A DNA stretch of 43,829 nt, from NCBI GenBank assembly GCA_001871445.1, contig MNVD01000020.1, positions 1 to 43,829 of the forward strand. Direction: 5' to 3'. Below, one piece after another: positions 31,449 through 39,813 of the stretch. The notes below the pieces were generated by a model. That model ran no database searches and was not told where the DNA came from. It saw only the letters and a program-made list of their open reading frames with translations. Position numbers and translations under genes: made by a program. Within the stretch, counting starts at the first letter, position 1, and each line of letters opens with the position of its first letter. The DNA comes from Candidatus Magasanikbacteria bacterium CG1_02_41_34 (GTDB lineage Bacteria; Patescibacteriota; Patescibacteriia; Magasanikbacterales; UBA922).

Positions 31449-33326
31449 ATGATCGCCGAAATCATTCCAATCAAACGCCTGCCACGCCGATTCTCACATT
31501 TTGATTATACTGTTCCAGAAGATATCAAAGAAAGAATTACACCCGGGCAGCTGGTAAAGATACCGCTTAAATCGTCCGAAATATTCGGGCTTGTTTTATC
31601 ATTGAGAGAAAAACGTGCGTCTGATACGAGCGCACTCAAAGAAGTAATTGACATTATCCATGAAACACGAATAGTATCAACCGCACATCTCGAACAATTG
31701 AAAGTACTCTCCGAATGGTACGGGGTCTCATATGGAACACTGACAAAAATGATGCTGTTGCCACTGCAAAAAAGAAAATTAAAAACAATTACGTTGGGAG
31801 GCATACTCACACCAGTAAGTAATCTGGTACACAAGCCGACATTCTCCCACTATGTAAATGAAAAAGAGCACAAAGACATGCTTACTAGCCAACTTGAGTA
31901 CTTGAATACAAAAGAACAAATTGCCATAATTGTTCCCGAAATACAATACATCGACACTATTCTTTCGTATCTCAACGAATACGAAGAAAATATCGTTGTC
32001 TGGCATAGCGGACTGTCTACCAAAGAACAATTTGAACGGTGGCTACAGATACGCAATGGAGAAAAACATATTATCCTAGGTACACGTGGAGCACTTTTGC
32101 TACCATATTTCAATCTGAAAAAAATTGTCATCGATTACGAACACAAAGACAATCATAAACACTGGGATCAAGCTCCAAGATTTCATGTAAAAGATGTTGC
32201 TGAATTACTTCGAACGAGGCACGGTGTAGACATACATATGATGAGTTTCTCTCCGAGTTTGGAATCATATTTTCATATACACAAACATCAATATGCATCC
32301 GAAACAGTAGACATCACTCCTTTCTTAGATTGCCACATTGTCAATATAAGCGACGAACGAAGGGGAAGAAATTTTTCCCCTATTTCTGAAAAACTCGAAC
32401 AGCAATTACTCGCCCTGCAGGGAGATGCATTTCTCTATCTCAATCGCCTTGGCCTTGCCACGTATATTGGCTGCAATAGCTGTGGCTGGCGTGCGACATG
32501 CCCAAGCTGCAAACTTCCACAAATCCTGCATGAAAAAAATAAGCAACTCACCTGCCATTATTGCAAAACAGCAGCGTCACTTCCTACGATATGTCCGAAG
32601 TGTAAAGAAACCATTGTCACAATATCAGGTGTAGGTACAGAAACGGTAGAAAAATTACTGATCGATTTCGTAAAAGAACACAATCTTCCGCATCAAGTGA
32701 TTCGCGTAGATAGCGAAACAAATTCCCAAACTGCCCAGGTACTTAATTTCCCTATTATCCTCATTGGAACTGACACAGCATTTCCATACATAAATTGGCA
32801 AAAGACTGATCTCGTCGCCTTCCTTGACATAGACATGCAACTTTCGCTGCCAGAATTTCGAGCTCAAGAATCGCTTTGGCATTTGTTGCGAGAAGTACAC
32901 TATCACAAAAGAGCAGACGCACAGTTTTTCATCCAAACACGTGAACCAACACATATATTATTCAAATCACTTGAAGAACCAGATCGATTCTACCGTACAG
33001 ATCTCAATCATAGGATGAAACTCGGCTACCCACCATACAAATATTTGGTAAAATATTTTTATGGCCATGCGAATTTTCTCGAAGCAAAAAAAGTAATGGA
33101 AACAAGTGTCGTCGTACTCAAAAAACGATTGAGAGAACAACACAAAGATATAGAGCTTACCGATAGCTTTGATATGCACCCACGATATTATCGCGGACGA
33201 CATTGGTTTGCGGTCATGGCACGTCTCTCTCCTGAATTGTGGGAGGAAGATCTCGTCTGGCTCAATGCCCACATTCCAGACACCTGGAAAATTGACCCAA
33301 ATCCCATTTCTATTTTGTCACCATAA
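31449..33326 (+). CDS. priA: PriA-like primosomal protein without a Walker A motif
   Basis: 625 aa. N-terminal 3'-end-binding domain (FDYTVPEDI..ITPGQLVKIPL), then a helicase-like core. The place of the HGVTGSGKT Walker A loop has only SHYVNEKEHKDM (133-144), and the DEEH box is IDYEH (228-232). The ATPase is therefore probably dead. GTRGALLLPYFNL and the zinc region are intact: pairs CNSC, CPSC, CHYC and CPKC. PriA reloads the replicative helicase at stalled forks. ATPase-deficient versions are known in mycobacteria, so a structural role at forks is plausible. Upstream of umuDC, which fits a DNA-damage cluster. Confidence 0.88.
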   Translation: MIAEIIPIKRLPRRFSHFDYTVPEDIKERITPGQLVKIPLKSSEIFGLVLSLREKRASDTSALKEVIDIIHETRIVSTAHLEQLKVLSEWYGVSYGTLTKMMLLPLQKRKLKTITLGGILTPVSNLVHKPTFSHYVNEKEHKDMLTSQLEYLNTKEQIAIIVPEIQYIDTILSYLNEYEENIVVWHSGLSTKEQFERWLQIRNGEKHIILGTRGALLLPYFNLKKIVIDYEHKDNHKHWDQAPRFHVKDVAELLRTRHGVDIHMMSFSPSLESYFHIHKHQYASETVDITPFLDCHIVNISDERRGRNFSPISEKLEQQLLALQGDAFLYLNRLGLATYIGCNSCGWRATCPSCKLPQILHEKNKQLTCHYCKTAASLPTICPKCKETIVTISGVGTETVEKLLIDFVKEHNLPHQVIRVDSETNSQTAQVLNFPIILIGTDTAFPYINWQKTDLVAFLDIDMQLSLPEFRAQESLWHLLREVHYHKRADAQFFIQTREPTHILFKSLEEPDRFYRTDLNHRMKLGYPPYKYLVKYFYGHANFLEAKKVMETSVVVLKKRLREQHKDIELTDSFDMHPRYYRGRHWFAVMARLSPELWEEDLVWLNAHIPDTWKIDPNPISILSP

Positions 33327-33339
33327 GAGGATGATGCAT

Positions 33340-33768
33340 ATGAAAGTAACGCATGTATATACCACAAGCCACACAACAAACGCTCCATATCCGATGTTTG
33401 ATTCTCCCGTCTCTGCGGGATTTCCTTCGCCTGCTGATGATTATATCGAGCAAGATATAGATCTTCATGACTATCTAGTAAAGAATCCGCCAGCGACGTT
33501 TCTAGTGCGTGCAGAGGGAGACTCTATGGAAGGAGCAGGTATTTTTTCAGGAGACATATTAATTGTAGACAAATCTCTGTCACCGCTGCATGGCAATGTG
33601 GTGATTGCCGTAGTTGATGGAGATCTCACAGTAAAACGATTGCACAAAACAACAAAAGGCATTATCCTCGTCCCAGAAAATGACAGATACTCCCCTCTCC
33701 ATATTTCCAATGAAGAAGAACTCACTATCTGGGGGGTTGTAACGAATGTCATTCATTCATTGAAGTAA
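33340..33768 (+). CDS. umuD: UmuD, self-cleaving SOS mutagenesis protein
   Basis: 142 aa from ATG 33340. The start was chosen for the AGAGG at about nine bases and because the residues then match E. coli UmuD with a shift of two. Predicted cleavage site Ala26-Gly27 in SAGFPSPADDYIEQDIDL, nucleophile Ser62 in EGDSMEGAG, and general base Lys99 in TVKRLHK. ATG 33331 and 33334 are alternatives. The RecA filament promotes self-cleavage to UmuD', which joins UmuC to form DNA polymerase V. Next to umuC. Confidence 0.93.
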   Translation: MKVTHVYTTSHTTNAPYPMFDSPVSAGFPSPADDYIEQDIDLHDYLVKNPPATFLVRAEGDSMEGAGIFSGDILIVDKSLSPLHGNVVIAVVDGDLTVKRLHKTTKGIILVPENDRYSPLHISNEEELTIWGVVTNVIHSLK

Positions 33769-33774
33769 AAATTT

Positions 33775-33823
33775 GTTAATTGTTAATTGTTAATTGTTAA
33801 TTGTTAGTTGTTAGTTGTTAATT
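33775..33823. repeat. 7-mer tandem repeat before umuC
   Basis: Seven perfect heptamers in a row: GTTAATT four times, GTTAGTT twice, GTTAATT once. They fill the gap between umuD and umuC up to three bases before the umuC ATG. The array replaces any Shine-Dalgarno. Copy-number change could alter umuC translation. Confidence 0.92.
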
Positions 33824-33826
33824 GCC

Positions 33827-35077
33827 ATGTACGCTCTTGTCGACTGTAACAATTTCTTTGTATCCTGCGAGCGCGTGGTCAATCCAAAGCTTGAAGGAAA
33901 ACCAGTCGTTATATTGTCAAACAATGATGGCTGTATTGTGGCACGATCAAATGAAGTAAAAAAACTGAGTGTTCCGATGGGAGCACCGTATTTCAAATGG
34001 AAAGAATATTTACAACGCCACAACGTCCGTGTATTTTCTTCCAACTATCTTCTCTACGGCGATATGTCTGGTCGCGTGATGGAAACACTAGAAACATGTC
34101 TCCCAAATATTTCTATCTATTCCATAGATGAAGCCTTTGCCGATGTGTCAGGCGTAAAAGATATCCAATCACTCGTAGAAGAAACAAAACAAATAGTCAC
34201 ACAGTGGACTGGTATTCCCGTCTCAATCGGTGTCGGCCCAACAAAAACTCTTGCAAAGGCAGCAAACGAACTCGCAAAAAAACATGCAGAACATAATGGC
34301 ATCTTAATTTTTGAAACAGCCGAAGCAGCAGTCCCCTATTTTTCAAACATTCCCGTGCAAGATCTCTGGGGTGTAGGGAGAGCCTTTGGAGAAAAGCTCC
34401 CACGCCTTGGCATTCATACTACAGAGGATCTCTTGAAAAAAAATGATGTATGGATAAAAAAAGAGCTTGGCACACCAGGGCTCTCACTCGTGCATGAATT
34501 GCGTGGAATTGAAAGCACATCCCTAGATCATCATAGTGATATGAGAAAATCTGTCATTCGCAGTCGTTCCTTTGGGACACGAATAACAGAAAAAAAAGAT
34601 ATTATCGATGCGCTCACCTACTTTGCCGACCGCGCAGCAAAAATGCTTCGTGACGAAGACCTCCGTACACATGTCATCCGTCCATTTTTCATGACATCTC
34701 AATTTTCTCCAGAGAGATATTATGCATCAAAAACAATTGCACTTGATGAAGCCACAAATGATAGCCGGATGTTGATACAACATGCAATTGATGTCGTAGA
34801 AAAAACATTCAAACCAGGATTTCACTATGCAAAAGCAGGTATTGTCTGCACCGATATCGTTGACGATGCACATTATCAAAAAAGTTTATTTTCAAGTGAA
34901 CGAATTGAAGATACCGCCGTTATGAACGCATACGACGCTATCAAACAAAAATATGGGCCATACAGTATCAATATCGGCAGAACGAGTGAAGATAAAAACT
35001 GGCACATGAAACGAAACCTTCTCAGTACTCCCGAACGAAAAAATATATCGAGTGTGCCGACGGCGTTGTGCAAATAA
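33827..35077 (+). CDS. umuC: UmuC, Y-family translesion DNA polymerase
   Basis: 416 aa, near the usual 420. Y-family signatures: MYALVDCNNFFVSCERV at the start, LSNNDGCIVARS, SSNYLLYGDMSGRV, and the catalytic YSIDEAFADVSG. The thumb helix-hairpin-helix (LWGVGRAFGEKLPRLGI) and little-finger regions follow. With UmuD' it copies past damaged bases at the price of mutations. ATG 33827 is used; an upstream ATG at 33815 lies inside the 7-mer array. The gene ends ten bases before a GC-rich terminator of the convergent gene. Confidence 0.95.
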   Translation: MYALVDCNNFFVSCERVVNPKLEGKPVVILSNNDGCIVARSNEVKKLSVPMGAPYFKWKEYLQRHNVRVFSSNYLLYGDMSGRVMETLETCLPNISIYSIDEAFADVSGVKDIQSLVEETKQIVTQWTGIPVSIGVGPTKTLAKAANELAKKHAEHNGILIFETAEAAVPYFSNIPVQDLWGVGRAFGEKLPRLGIHTTEDLLKKNDVWIKKELGTPGLSLVHELRGIESTSLDHHSDMRKSVIRSRSFGTRITEKKDIIDALTYFADRAAKMLRDEDLRTHVIRPFFMTSQFSPERYYASKTIALDEATNDSRMLIQHAIDVVEKTFKPGFHYAKAGIVCTDIVDDAHYQKSLFSSERIEDTAVMNAYDAIKQKYGPYSINIGRTSEDKNWHMKRNLLSTPERKNISSVPTALCK

Positions 35078-35086
35078 AAAAGAAAG

Positions 35087-35117
35087 ACCCCGGGACGCGC
35101 GAACGCGTACCCGGGGT
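35087..35117 (-). terminator. terminator of the 145-aa GC-rich gene
   Basis: ACCCCGGG/CCCGGGGT with inner GCG/CGC pairs. On the minus strand CTTTCTTTTTTATTTG follows. It lies 12 bases past the stop codon. Confidence 0.85.
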
Positions 35118-35128
35118 GGTGTCAGTTC

Positions 35129-35566
35129 CTACCGACGATTGGCATCATGACCAGCACGCAAGATGTCCTGATCGGTGGTCACCTTGCTATGGGGTTGTAG
35201 ACGACGGAGAAGAGAGGTGTAGAGACCACTTCGCACGGAAGAAGTCTTTAGCAACTCACCAATGCTGACATGCCACTCCATATCGATGCCGAGAAACGCA
35301 CGGTGGTCAGCCCCACGAATCCAGACTCGAATCGGAACGCGCTGAATACCCGTGTAGGATCCCTCACCCTGAAACTCGTGTGTGTTGCCACCCACATTTC
35401 TCAGCAGATTGAAGAATCGACACGGGATGCAATCGTAGCCGAGATCAATCGTCAAATGGACTTCCAGTCCACAGTCGATGGAACCCTGACAAGCTTCGAT
35501 CACATACACACTCGGGGTTCTCCAGATGCCGGAGACTGCCCAAGGGCTACCTGGTTTCTGACGCAT
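35129..35566 (-). CDS. hypothetical protein, GC-rich single-gene unit
   Basis: 145 aa from ATG 35566, chosen because GGAGG stands five bases upstream. No recognised domain. Seems soluble, with beta-rich sequence (SIDCGLEVHLTIDLGYDCIPCRFF, VPIRVWIRGADH) and four cysteines. Its codons are richer in GC than the flanking umuC and ribosomal genes. It has a TTGACA-17-TATGGT promoter (35743-35771), a long leader with GCCGGC-ACA-GCCGGC and GGCC-GCAA-GGCC hairpins, and a strong terminator. Confidence 0.65.
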   Translation of the reverse strand: MRQKPGSPWAVSGIWRTPSVYVIEACQGSIDCGLEVHLTIDLGYDCIPCRFFNLLRNVGGNTHEFQGEGSYTGIQRVPIRVWIRGADHRAFLGIDMEWHVSIGELLKTSSVRSGLYTSLLRRLQPHSKVTTDQDILRAGHDANRR

Positions 35567-35742
35567 GGATTCCTCCACGGTTTGGGTTGCGGTGTGGCCT
35601 TGCGGCCGGCTGTGCCGGCGTTGGTTGGATCGCCGACGACTCCCAAAACTGTACAAAGATTGTTCTCAAATGAACACCTTTTGTACACATCATATGTATT
35701 CTTTGCTTACCATGTTATTCATGACATCCCAAAGAATAAAAG

Positions 35743-35771
35743 ACCATATCATAAAGTAAATATATTGTCAA
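35743..35771 (-). promoter_or_regulatory. promoter of the 145-aa GC-rich gene
   Basis: On the minus strand TTGACA (35766-35771), 17-base spacer, TATGGT (35743-35748). The leader of about 170 bases ends with two GC hairpins just before the Shine-Dalgarno; one has a GNRA-type GCAA loop. Confidence 0.6.
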
Positions 35772-35774
35772 TAC

Positions 35775-35800
35775 AAAAAAACCGGCATAAGCCGGTTTTT
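35775..35800. terminator. terminator of the ribosomal protein operon
   Basis: ACCGGC/GCCGGT with loop ATAA, flanked by six A and five T, so active in both directions. It lies 37 bases past the rpsI stop. Confidence 0.88.
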
Positions 35801-35836
35801 GAATATTTGTAAATCAGAATAATCAGTAATCCGTAA

Positions 35837-36247
35837 TTATCGCTTCTTCCACTGTCGTCCACGTCGCGCTTTGAGCAACCCTGGTTTCTTTCGTTCTTTT
35901 GTTCGTGCATCTCGTGTCATGAATCCTTCTACCTTGAGTGCTGGCTTGAGATCAGCATTCCAGTCTACAAGAGCGCGAGAAATACCATGTCGGACAGCTT
36001 CTGCTTGTCCTCGTGATCCACCACCTGCTACCTTTACAGATACATCAAAATCTTTCAATTTTCCCGTTACTTCGAGTGGTGAAGAAACGATATTTTGCAA
36101 AATCAATGTGGTAAAATATGCTTTGAATTCTTTTCCATTCACAACAATTTCTCCTTTTCCTGGAGTAAGGCGAACACGTGCGGCAGCTTCTTTTCGTCTG
36201 CCTACAGCTCGAGTTATATCTTGTGTATTGTTCGTAGCCATACTCAT
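35837..36247 (-). CDS. rpsI: 30S ribosomal protein S9
   Basis: 136 aa. Seen: AVGRRKEAAARVRLTPGKGEIVVNG, GGGSRGQAEAVRHGISRAL and the basic tail ending GRQWKKR. The final arginine-bearing tail reaches the P-site tRNA. Last gene of the operon, starting two bases after the rplM stop. ATG 36241 is an alternative start. Confidence 0.98.
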   Translation of the reverse strand: MSMATNNTQDITRAVGRRKEAAARVRLTPGKGEIVVNGKEFKAYFTTLILQNIVSSPLEVTGKLKDFDVSVKVAGGGSRGQAEAVRHGISRALVDWNADLKPALKVEGFMTRDARTKERKKPGLLKARRGRQWKKR

Positions 36248-36249
36248 AA

Positions 36250-36612
36250 TTAGTTCTTAATGGTGAGACGCTTCATCATCTCGTCTCGCTGCTTATTTTT
36301 TGGAAGCATACCATACACTGCTTTACGAATAACTTCACCTGGATTTTCATCAAAAACATACTTCATTGCTTTTGTTCTAAGTCCACCAGGATGCATGGTA
36401 TGGTGATAATAATCTTTTTGTACAAGCTTATCACCTGTAAACAGTACCTTGCTTGCATTGACAACAGTGACAAAATCACCAGCATCAATATGAGGTTCAA
36501 ACGTTGGTTTGTTTTTTCCACGAAGAATCATAGCTATTTGAGTAGCTACGCGACCTGGCGCTCTGCCAGTTGCGTCTATTTCGTGTTGTGCTCGTGTTAT
36601 AGTCTGTGTCAT
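36250..36612 (-). CDS. rplM: 50S ribosomal protein L13
   Basis: 120 aa from ATG 36612, one base after the rplQ stop. Seen: DATGRAPGRVATQIAMILRGK, VVNASKVLFTG, YYHHTMHPGGL and the VIRKAVYGMLPKN motif. It lacks about 20 C-terminal residues found in E. coli. The longer in-frame reading to 36651 overlaps rplQ and is not needed. Confidence 0.96.
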   Translation of the reverse strand: MTQTITRAQHEIDATGRAPGRVATQIAMILRGKNKPTFEPHIDAGDFVTVVNASKVLFTGDKLVQKDYYHHTMHPGGLRTKAMKYVFDENPGEVIRKAVYGMLPKNKQRDEMMKRLTIKN

Positions 36613-36613
36613 A

Positions 36614-36967
36614 TTATACAAGTTCGATGCGTACTTTTTCAGCACCATCATTTGGACGAAAACCTATTTTAAGAACACGGGTGTATCCACCTTTACGTTC
36701 CTTATATCGTGGTCCGAGGTCATCCATCAATTTTCTTACAGCAATATCAGTGTAGAGAGCTTGGATGAGTCTACGTCGGTCAGTAAGTGTACCACCTTTT
36801 GCTGTAGTAATCAAAGGTTCAACAAACTTACGCAATTCTTTTGCTTTGATTTTTGTCGTTACGATCGCTTCGTGAAGAATCAAACTTTCAGCAAGATTTC
36901 GCATGAGCGCTTCTCGCTGAGCCTTTGGTCTTCCGAGTGTTCGTGGTTTTTTCTTTAAATGTCTCAT
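36614..36967 (-). CDS. rplQ: 50S ribosomal protein L17
   Basis: 117 aa. Seen: LGRPKAQREALMRNLAESLI near the N-terminus, TTKIKAKELRKFVEPLI, and the closing YTRVLKIGFRPNDGAEKVRIEL. It starts 21 bases after rpoA, the standard order. Confidence 0.98.
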   Translation of the reverse strand: MRHLKKKPRTLGRPKAQREALMRNLAESLILHEAIVTTKIKAKELRKFVEPLITTAKGGTLTDRRRLIQALYTDIAVRKLMDDLGPRYKERKGGYTRVLKIGFRPNDGAEKVRIELV

Positions 36968-36988
36968 ATCTTTCTAATTCGATGATGC

Positions 36989-37696
36989 TTATGCGCTTAC
37001 CTCATCTGTTTCATTCAAAAGCAATGAAAAGTGATCCATCAATATTTTTGTTGCTCCTGATATAGCATCCTTTGGAGTAATCGTTCCATCAGTTTCTACG
37101 GTCATAACCAATTTTTCGTAGTTTGTTACGTCTCCCACACGAGTCATTTCAACATTGTATCCAACATCTCGAATAGGCGTGTAGAGTGAATCGATTGCAA
37201 TCGTACCAAGATCAAGATGCTTTGTTTCTTTTTGTGCAACTGGGACATATCCTTGTCCTTTTGCCACAGTAATCTCCATGGTAAAAGCTTTTTTATCATC
37301 AGTCACGTTTGCGATGACCATGTCTGGATTTGCAATTTCTACGTCAGCATTTTTATCAAAATCTTTTCCAGTGATAGGACCTTTCCCTTTTTTTGTAAGT
37401 GTCAATGTTATTGGTTCATCACTATGCACTTGTACAGCGAGTTGCTTGAGATTCAAAATGATTTCAATCATGTCTTCTTGCACACCTTCGACGGCAGAGA
37501 ATTCATGCTGCACACCCTCAATTTTCACAGATTCTACAGCGGCACCAGGGAGTGAAGACAAAAGCACACGTCTCAGTGCATTGCCAAAAGTAGTCCCATA
37601 CCCCTTACTACATGGGGTTATCACAACCTGGCCGACGTGTTCACGGTCGGTATCGTTGAATTCGATAGTGGTTGGGAGTGGGATGTTGTATTCCAT
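36989..37696 (-). CDS. rpoA: RNA polymerase alpha subunit lacking the C-terminal domain
   Basis: 235 aa. The N-terminal assembly domain is complete: TFGNALRRVLLSSLPGAAV at about 36-54, EGVQEDMIEIILNLK, and the dimerisation region near the end. The usual linker and alpha-CTD (about 80-90 more residues) are absent. rplQ begins 21 bases later, so there is no room for a frameshifted remainder. Without alpha-CTD the polymerase cannot read UP elements or contact many activators in the known way. Located between rpsD and rplQ as usual. Confidence 0.96.
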   Translation of the reverse strand: MEYNIPLPTTIEFNDTDREHVGQVVITPCSKGYGTTFGNALRRVLLSSLPGAAVESVKIEGVQHEFSAVEGVQEDMIEIILNLKQLAVQVHSDEPITLTLTKKGKGPITGKDFDKNADVEIANPDMVIANVTDDKKAFTMEITVAKGQGYVPVAQKETKHLDLGTIAIDSLYTPIRDVGYNVEMTRVGDVTNYEKLVMTVETDGTITPKDAISGATKILMDHFSLLLNETDEVSA

Positions 37697-37726
37697 AGGT
37701 GAATATGGTTATAAAGTGACAGGTTT

Positions 37727-38347
37727 TTAACGTGTTGAGTAGTACTCGATAATAAGCTTTACATCAAATACATTTTCTACTTCTTCTTGCAATGGCGCTG
37801 AAAGTACAGACCCTTTTTTTGCTGAAGGATCTACTTTGAGCCATGATGGTGCTTTTGCATTTGATAGCTGATCAGTAATAGGTTCAAAAATTTTCTTTCC
37901 TTGTTTGTTGTCTCGAAGGGCGATCTCATCTCCCACTTTTGTCAGATATGAAGGAATATTGAGTTTTTTACCGTTGACAGTAAACATGGCGTGGTTTACA
38001 AATTGACGTGCCTGTGCACGTGTCACTGCAAATCCCATTCTATAGATGACATTGTCAAGACGTGATTCAAGGATTTTATTCAAATTGACACCTGAGTCGC
38101 CTTCTCGTCGGTTTGCTTCTTCTACATACCCACGAAATTGACGCTCACGAAGACCATAAATAAATTTTGCTTTTTGCTTTTCTTCAAGCTGTTTTCCAAA
38201 ACTAGACGTTGAAGAACGGCGACGAGCACCATGCTGCCCCGGTTTTTGATTAAGACGCTTTGCAACTTTTGCTGCATTAGTCTTCAGCCCGAGGTTTACA
38301 CCAAATCGGCGAGCTATTTTATTTTTTGGACCTGTATATCTTCCCAT
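37727..38347 (-). CDS. rpsD: 30S ribosomal protein S4
   Basis: 206 aa. Starts MGRYTGPKNKIARRFG. The GQHGARRRSS motif and the S4 RNA-binding domain (LDNVIYRMGFAVTRAQARQFVNHA...VNGKKLNIPSY) are clear. No zinc cysteines. It nucleates 30S assembly. Confidence 0.98.
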   Translation of the reverse strand: MGRYTGPKNKIARRFGVNLGLKTNAAKVAKRLNQKPGQHGARRRSSTSSFGKQLEEKQKAKFIYGLRERQFRGYVEEANRREGDSGVNLNKILESRLDNVIYRMGFAVTRAQARQFVNHAMFTVNGKKLNIPSYLTKVGDEIALRDNKQGKKIFEPITDQLSNAKAPSWLKVDPSAKKGSVLSAPLQEEVENVFDVKLIIEYYSTR

Positions 38348-38378
38348 ATCGAAATAAAAATCGTAAATGCGCTATATA

Positions 38379-38783
38379 TTAAACTCGTCTTCGTTTTGGT
38401 GGTCGGCAACCATTGTGTGGAATTGGTGTCACATCTTTGATAGATGTTACATTAAGTCCCTGGTTGTTGAGGCCACGAATTGCTGATTCGCGTCCACCAC
38501 CAATACCTTTGACAAAGACACTTACTTCTTTGAGACCGTATGATTGCACCATTTCCATTGCTTTTTCTACCACTTTTGATGCTGCGTAGGGCGTTGCTTT
38601 TTTTGGTCCTTTGAACCCGACCATACCAGCACTTGCCCAAGCAAGTACATTTCCATTTGCGTCGGTCAGTGTCACGATCGTGTTATTGAAGGTTGCCTGT
38701 ACATAGGCACGACCAGTTCCCACATTTCGTGATTGGACTTTTTTCTTTTTTGCTTTTGTTGGTTTTGTTGGTTTCGTTGCCAT
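38379..38783 (-). CDS. rpsK: 30S ribosomal protein S11
   Basis: 134 aa with a Lys/Thr-rich start. Seen: [36 protein letters not shown], and the C-terminal [18 protein letters not shown]. Confidence 0.98.
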   Translation of the reverse strand: MATKPTKPTKAKKKKVQSRNVGTGRAYVQATFNNTIVTLTDANGNVLAWASAGMVGFKGPKKATPYAASKVVEKAMEMVQSYGLKEVSVFVKGIGGGRESAIRGLNNQGLNVTSIKDVTPIPHNGCRPPKRRRV

Positions 38784-38802
38784 AAAACATTACTAGCGGA
38801 GG

Positions 38803-39189
38803 TTATGTCTTTTGTGCACCTGGTTTCTTCCCACTTGCCGCTTTATTTCGGACATTTCCTCGCACGGTACGAGAATTTGTTTTTGTGCGCTGTCCTCGTG
38901 AAGGAAGACGCTTCATGTGTCGTATACCTCGGTATGATTTGATATCCTTCAACCGCTTGATATTTGCAGCGACGTCACGACGAAGATCACCTTCTGTCTT
39001 ATATTCTCCTTCAAGAATTGAACGAATTTTATCTTCTTGCTCTTGTGTAAGATCTTTTACTCGGATACTTTCATCAATACCAGCAGTACTCAAAATCTTT
39101 TCTGAGCTCGTTTGACCAATACCTTTCACATAAGTGAGGGCAATGACAACACGTTTTTGTTTTGGGATTGTAACTCCTGCTACACGCAT
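38803..39189 (-). CDS. rpsM: 30S ribosomal protein S13
   Basis: 128 aa. Seen: [31 protein letters not shown], and the C-terminal [24 protein letters not shown]. Second to third gene of the operon. Confidence 0.98.
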   Translation of the reverse strand: MRVAGVTIPKQKRVVIALTYVKGIGQTSSEKILSTAGIDESIRVKDLTQEQEDKIRSILEGEYKTEGDLRRDVAANIKRLKDIKSYRGIRHMKRLPSRGQRTKTNSRTVRGNVRNKAASGKKPGAQKT

Positions 39190-39198
39190 ACAAAACTA

Positions 39199-39339
39199 TT
39201 AATTACCAGCGCTGGTGCGCTTTTTTTGTCCTTGTCGCTGTTTATGACGAGGGTTTTCACAAATAACGTGAACCACGCCTTTTCGGCGAACGACTTTACA
39301 TTTTGCACATCGTGGCTTCACGCCGCTGTGAACTTTCAT
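39199..39339 (-). CDS. rpmJ: 50S ribosomal protein L36
   Basis: 46 aa, starts [20 protein letters not shown]. Zinc ligands Cys11, Cys14, Cys27 and His32 match the C+ form. A tail of nine residues after KQRQG is an extension of the usual 37-residue protein. Ten bases upstream of rpsM. Confidence 0.96.
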   Translation of the reverse strand: MKVHSGVKPRCAKCKVVRRKGVVHVICENPRHKQRQGQKKRTSAGN

Positions 39340-39374
39340 ACGAAATCGATAATGTCATTTAGGAAACAAAAACC

Positions 39375-39457
39375 ATCAACCACTGCCGTGATATCGTTGC
39401 TTCTCTCAATGACAGATCTGCCTATTCGCGAGAGAATGCTCCACCACACTGGTTGAT
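39375..39457. repeat. inverted repeat between infA and rpmJ
   Basis: ATCAACCACTG (39375-39385) and CACTGGTTGAT (39447-39457) pair with one mismatch. Inside, TCTCTC and GAGAGA form a second stem. The 83-base element fills most of the 147-base gap and would fold in the operon mRNA, possibly uncoupling infA from the ribosomal protein genes. Confidence 0.55.
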
Positions 39458-39486
39458 TTCTTTTTATTGTAAAAACAAGCTATATC

Positions 39487-39705
39487 TTAGTATCGATATG
39501 TGATGCGTCCTTTCGTGAGATCATAGGTACTGATCTCTACTTTGACTTCATCACCAACACCAAGTCGAATACGAAATTTCCGCATTTTTCCGGCAATCGT
39601 GGAAATAACCTCATGGTCATTTTCGAGCCGAACGCGAAATTTTGTCCCGGGAAGTGCTTCTTCTATCACGCCCCGCGCTTCGATCATGTCATCATTTTTA
39701 GCCAT
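39487..39705 (-). CDS. infA: translation initiation factor IF-1
   Basis: 72 aa OB-fold protein: [22 protein letters not shown], then [20 protein letters not shown] and the closing [13 protein letters not shown] 39705 gives the standard MAKND start. A 19-codon extension to 39762 covers the promoter and is rejected. First gene of the operon. Confidence 0.98.
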   Translation of the reverse strand: MAKNDDMIEARGVIEEALPGTKFRVRLENDHEVISTIAGKMRKFRIRLGVGDEVKVEISTYDLTKGRITYRY

Positions 39706-39733
39706 TTTCTTCAGTTCAATTAGTCTAGGCACA

Positions 39734-39762
39734 AGTCTACAGGAAAGCATTTCCCCTGTCAA
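39734..39762 (-). promoter_or_regulatory. promoter of the infA-rpsI operon
   Basis: On the minus strand TTGACA (39757-39762), 17-base spacer, TAGACT (39734-39739). The leader would be about 20 bases. Confidence 0.65.
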
Positions 39763-39813
39763 GTCGATACTGTGCCGAGATATGTGAATAAGTTGGAATA
39801 TGTATCAGTATAG

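Noticed and set aside
35270-35812. 180-codon plus-strand ORF opposite the 145-aa gene
   Set aside because: No ribosome binding site, and it crosses the promoter and a terminator. The minus frame has all expression signals. Because the protein is an orphan, some doubt remains.
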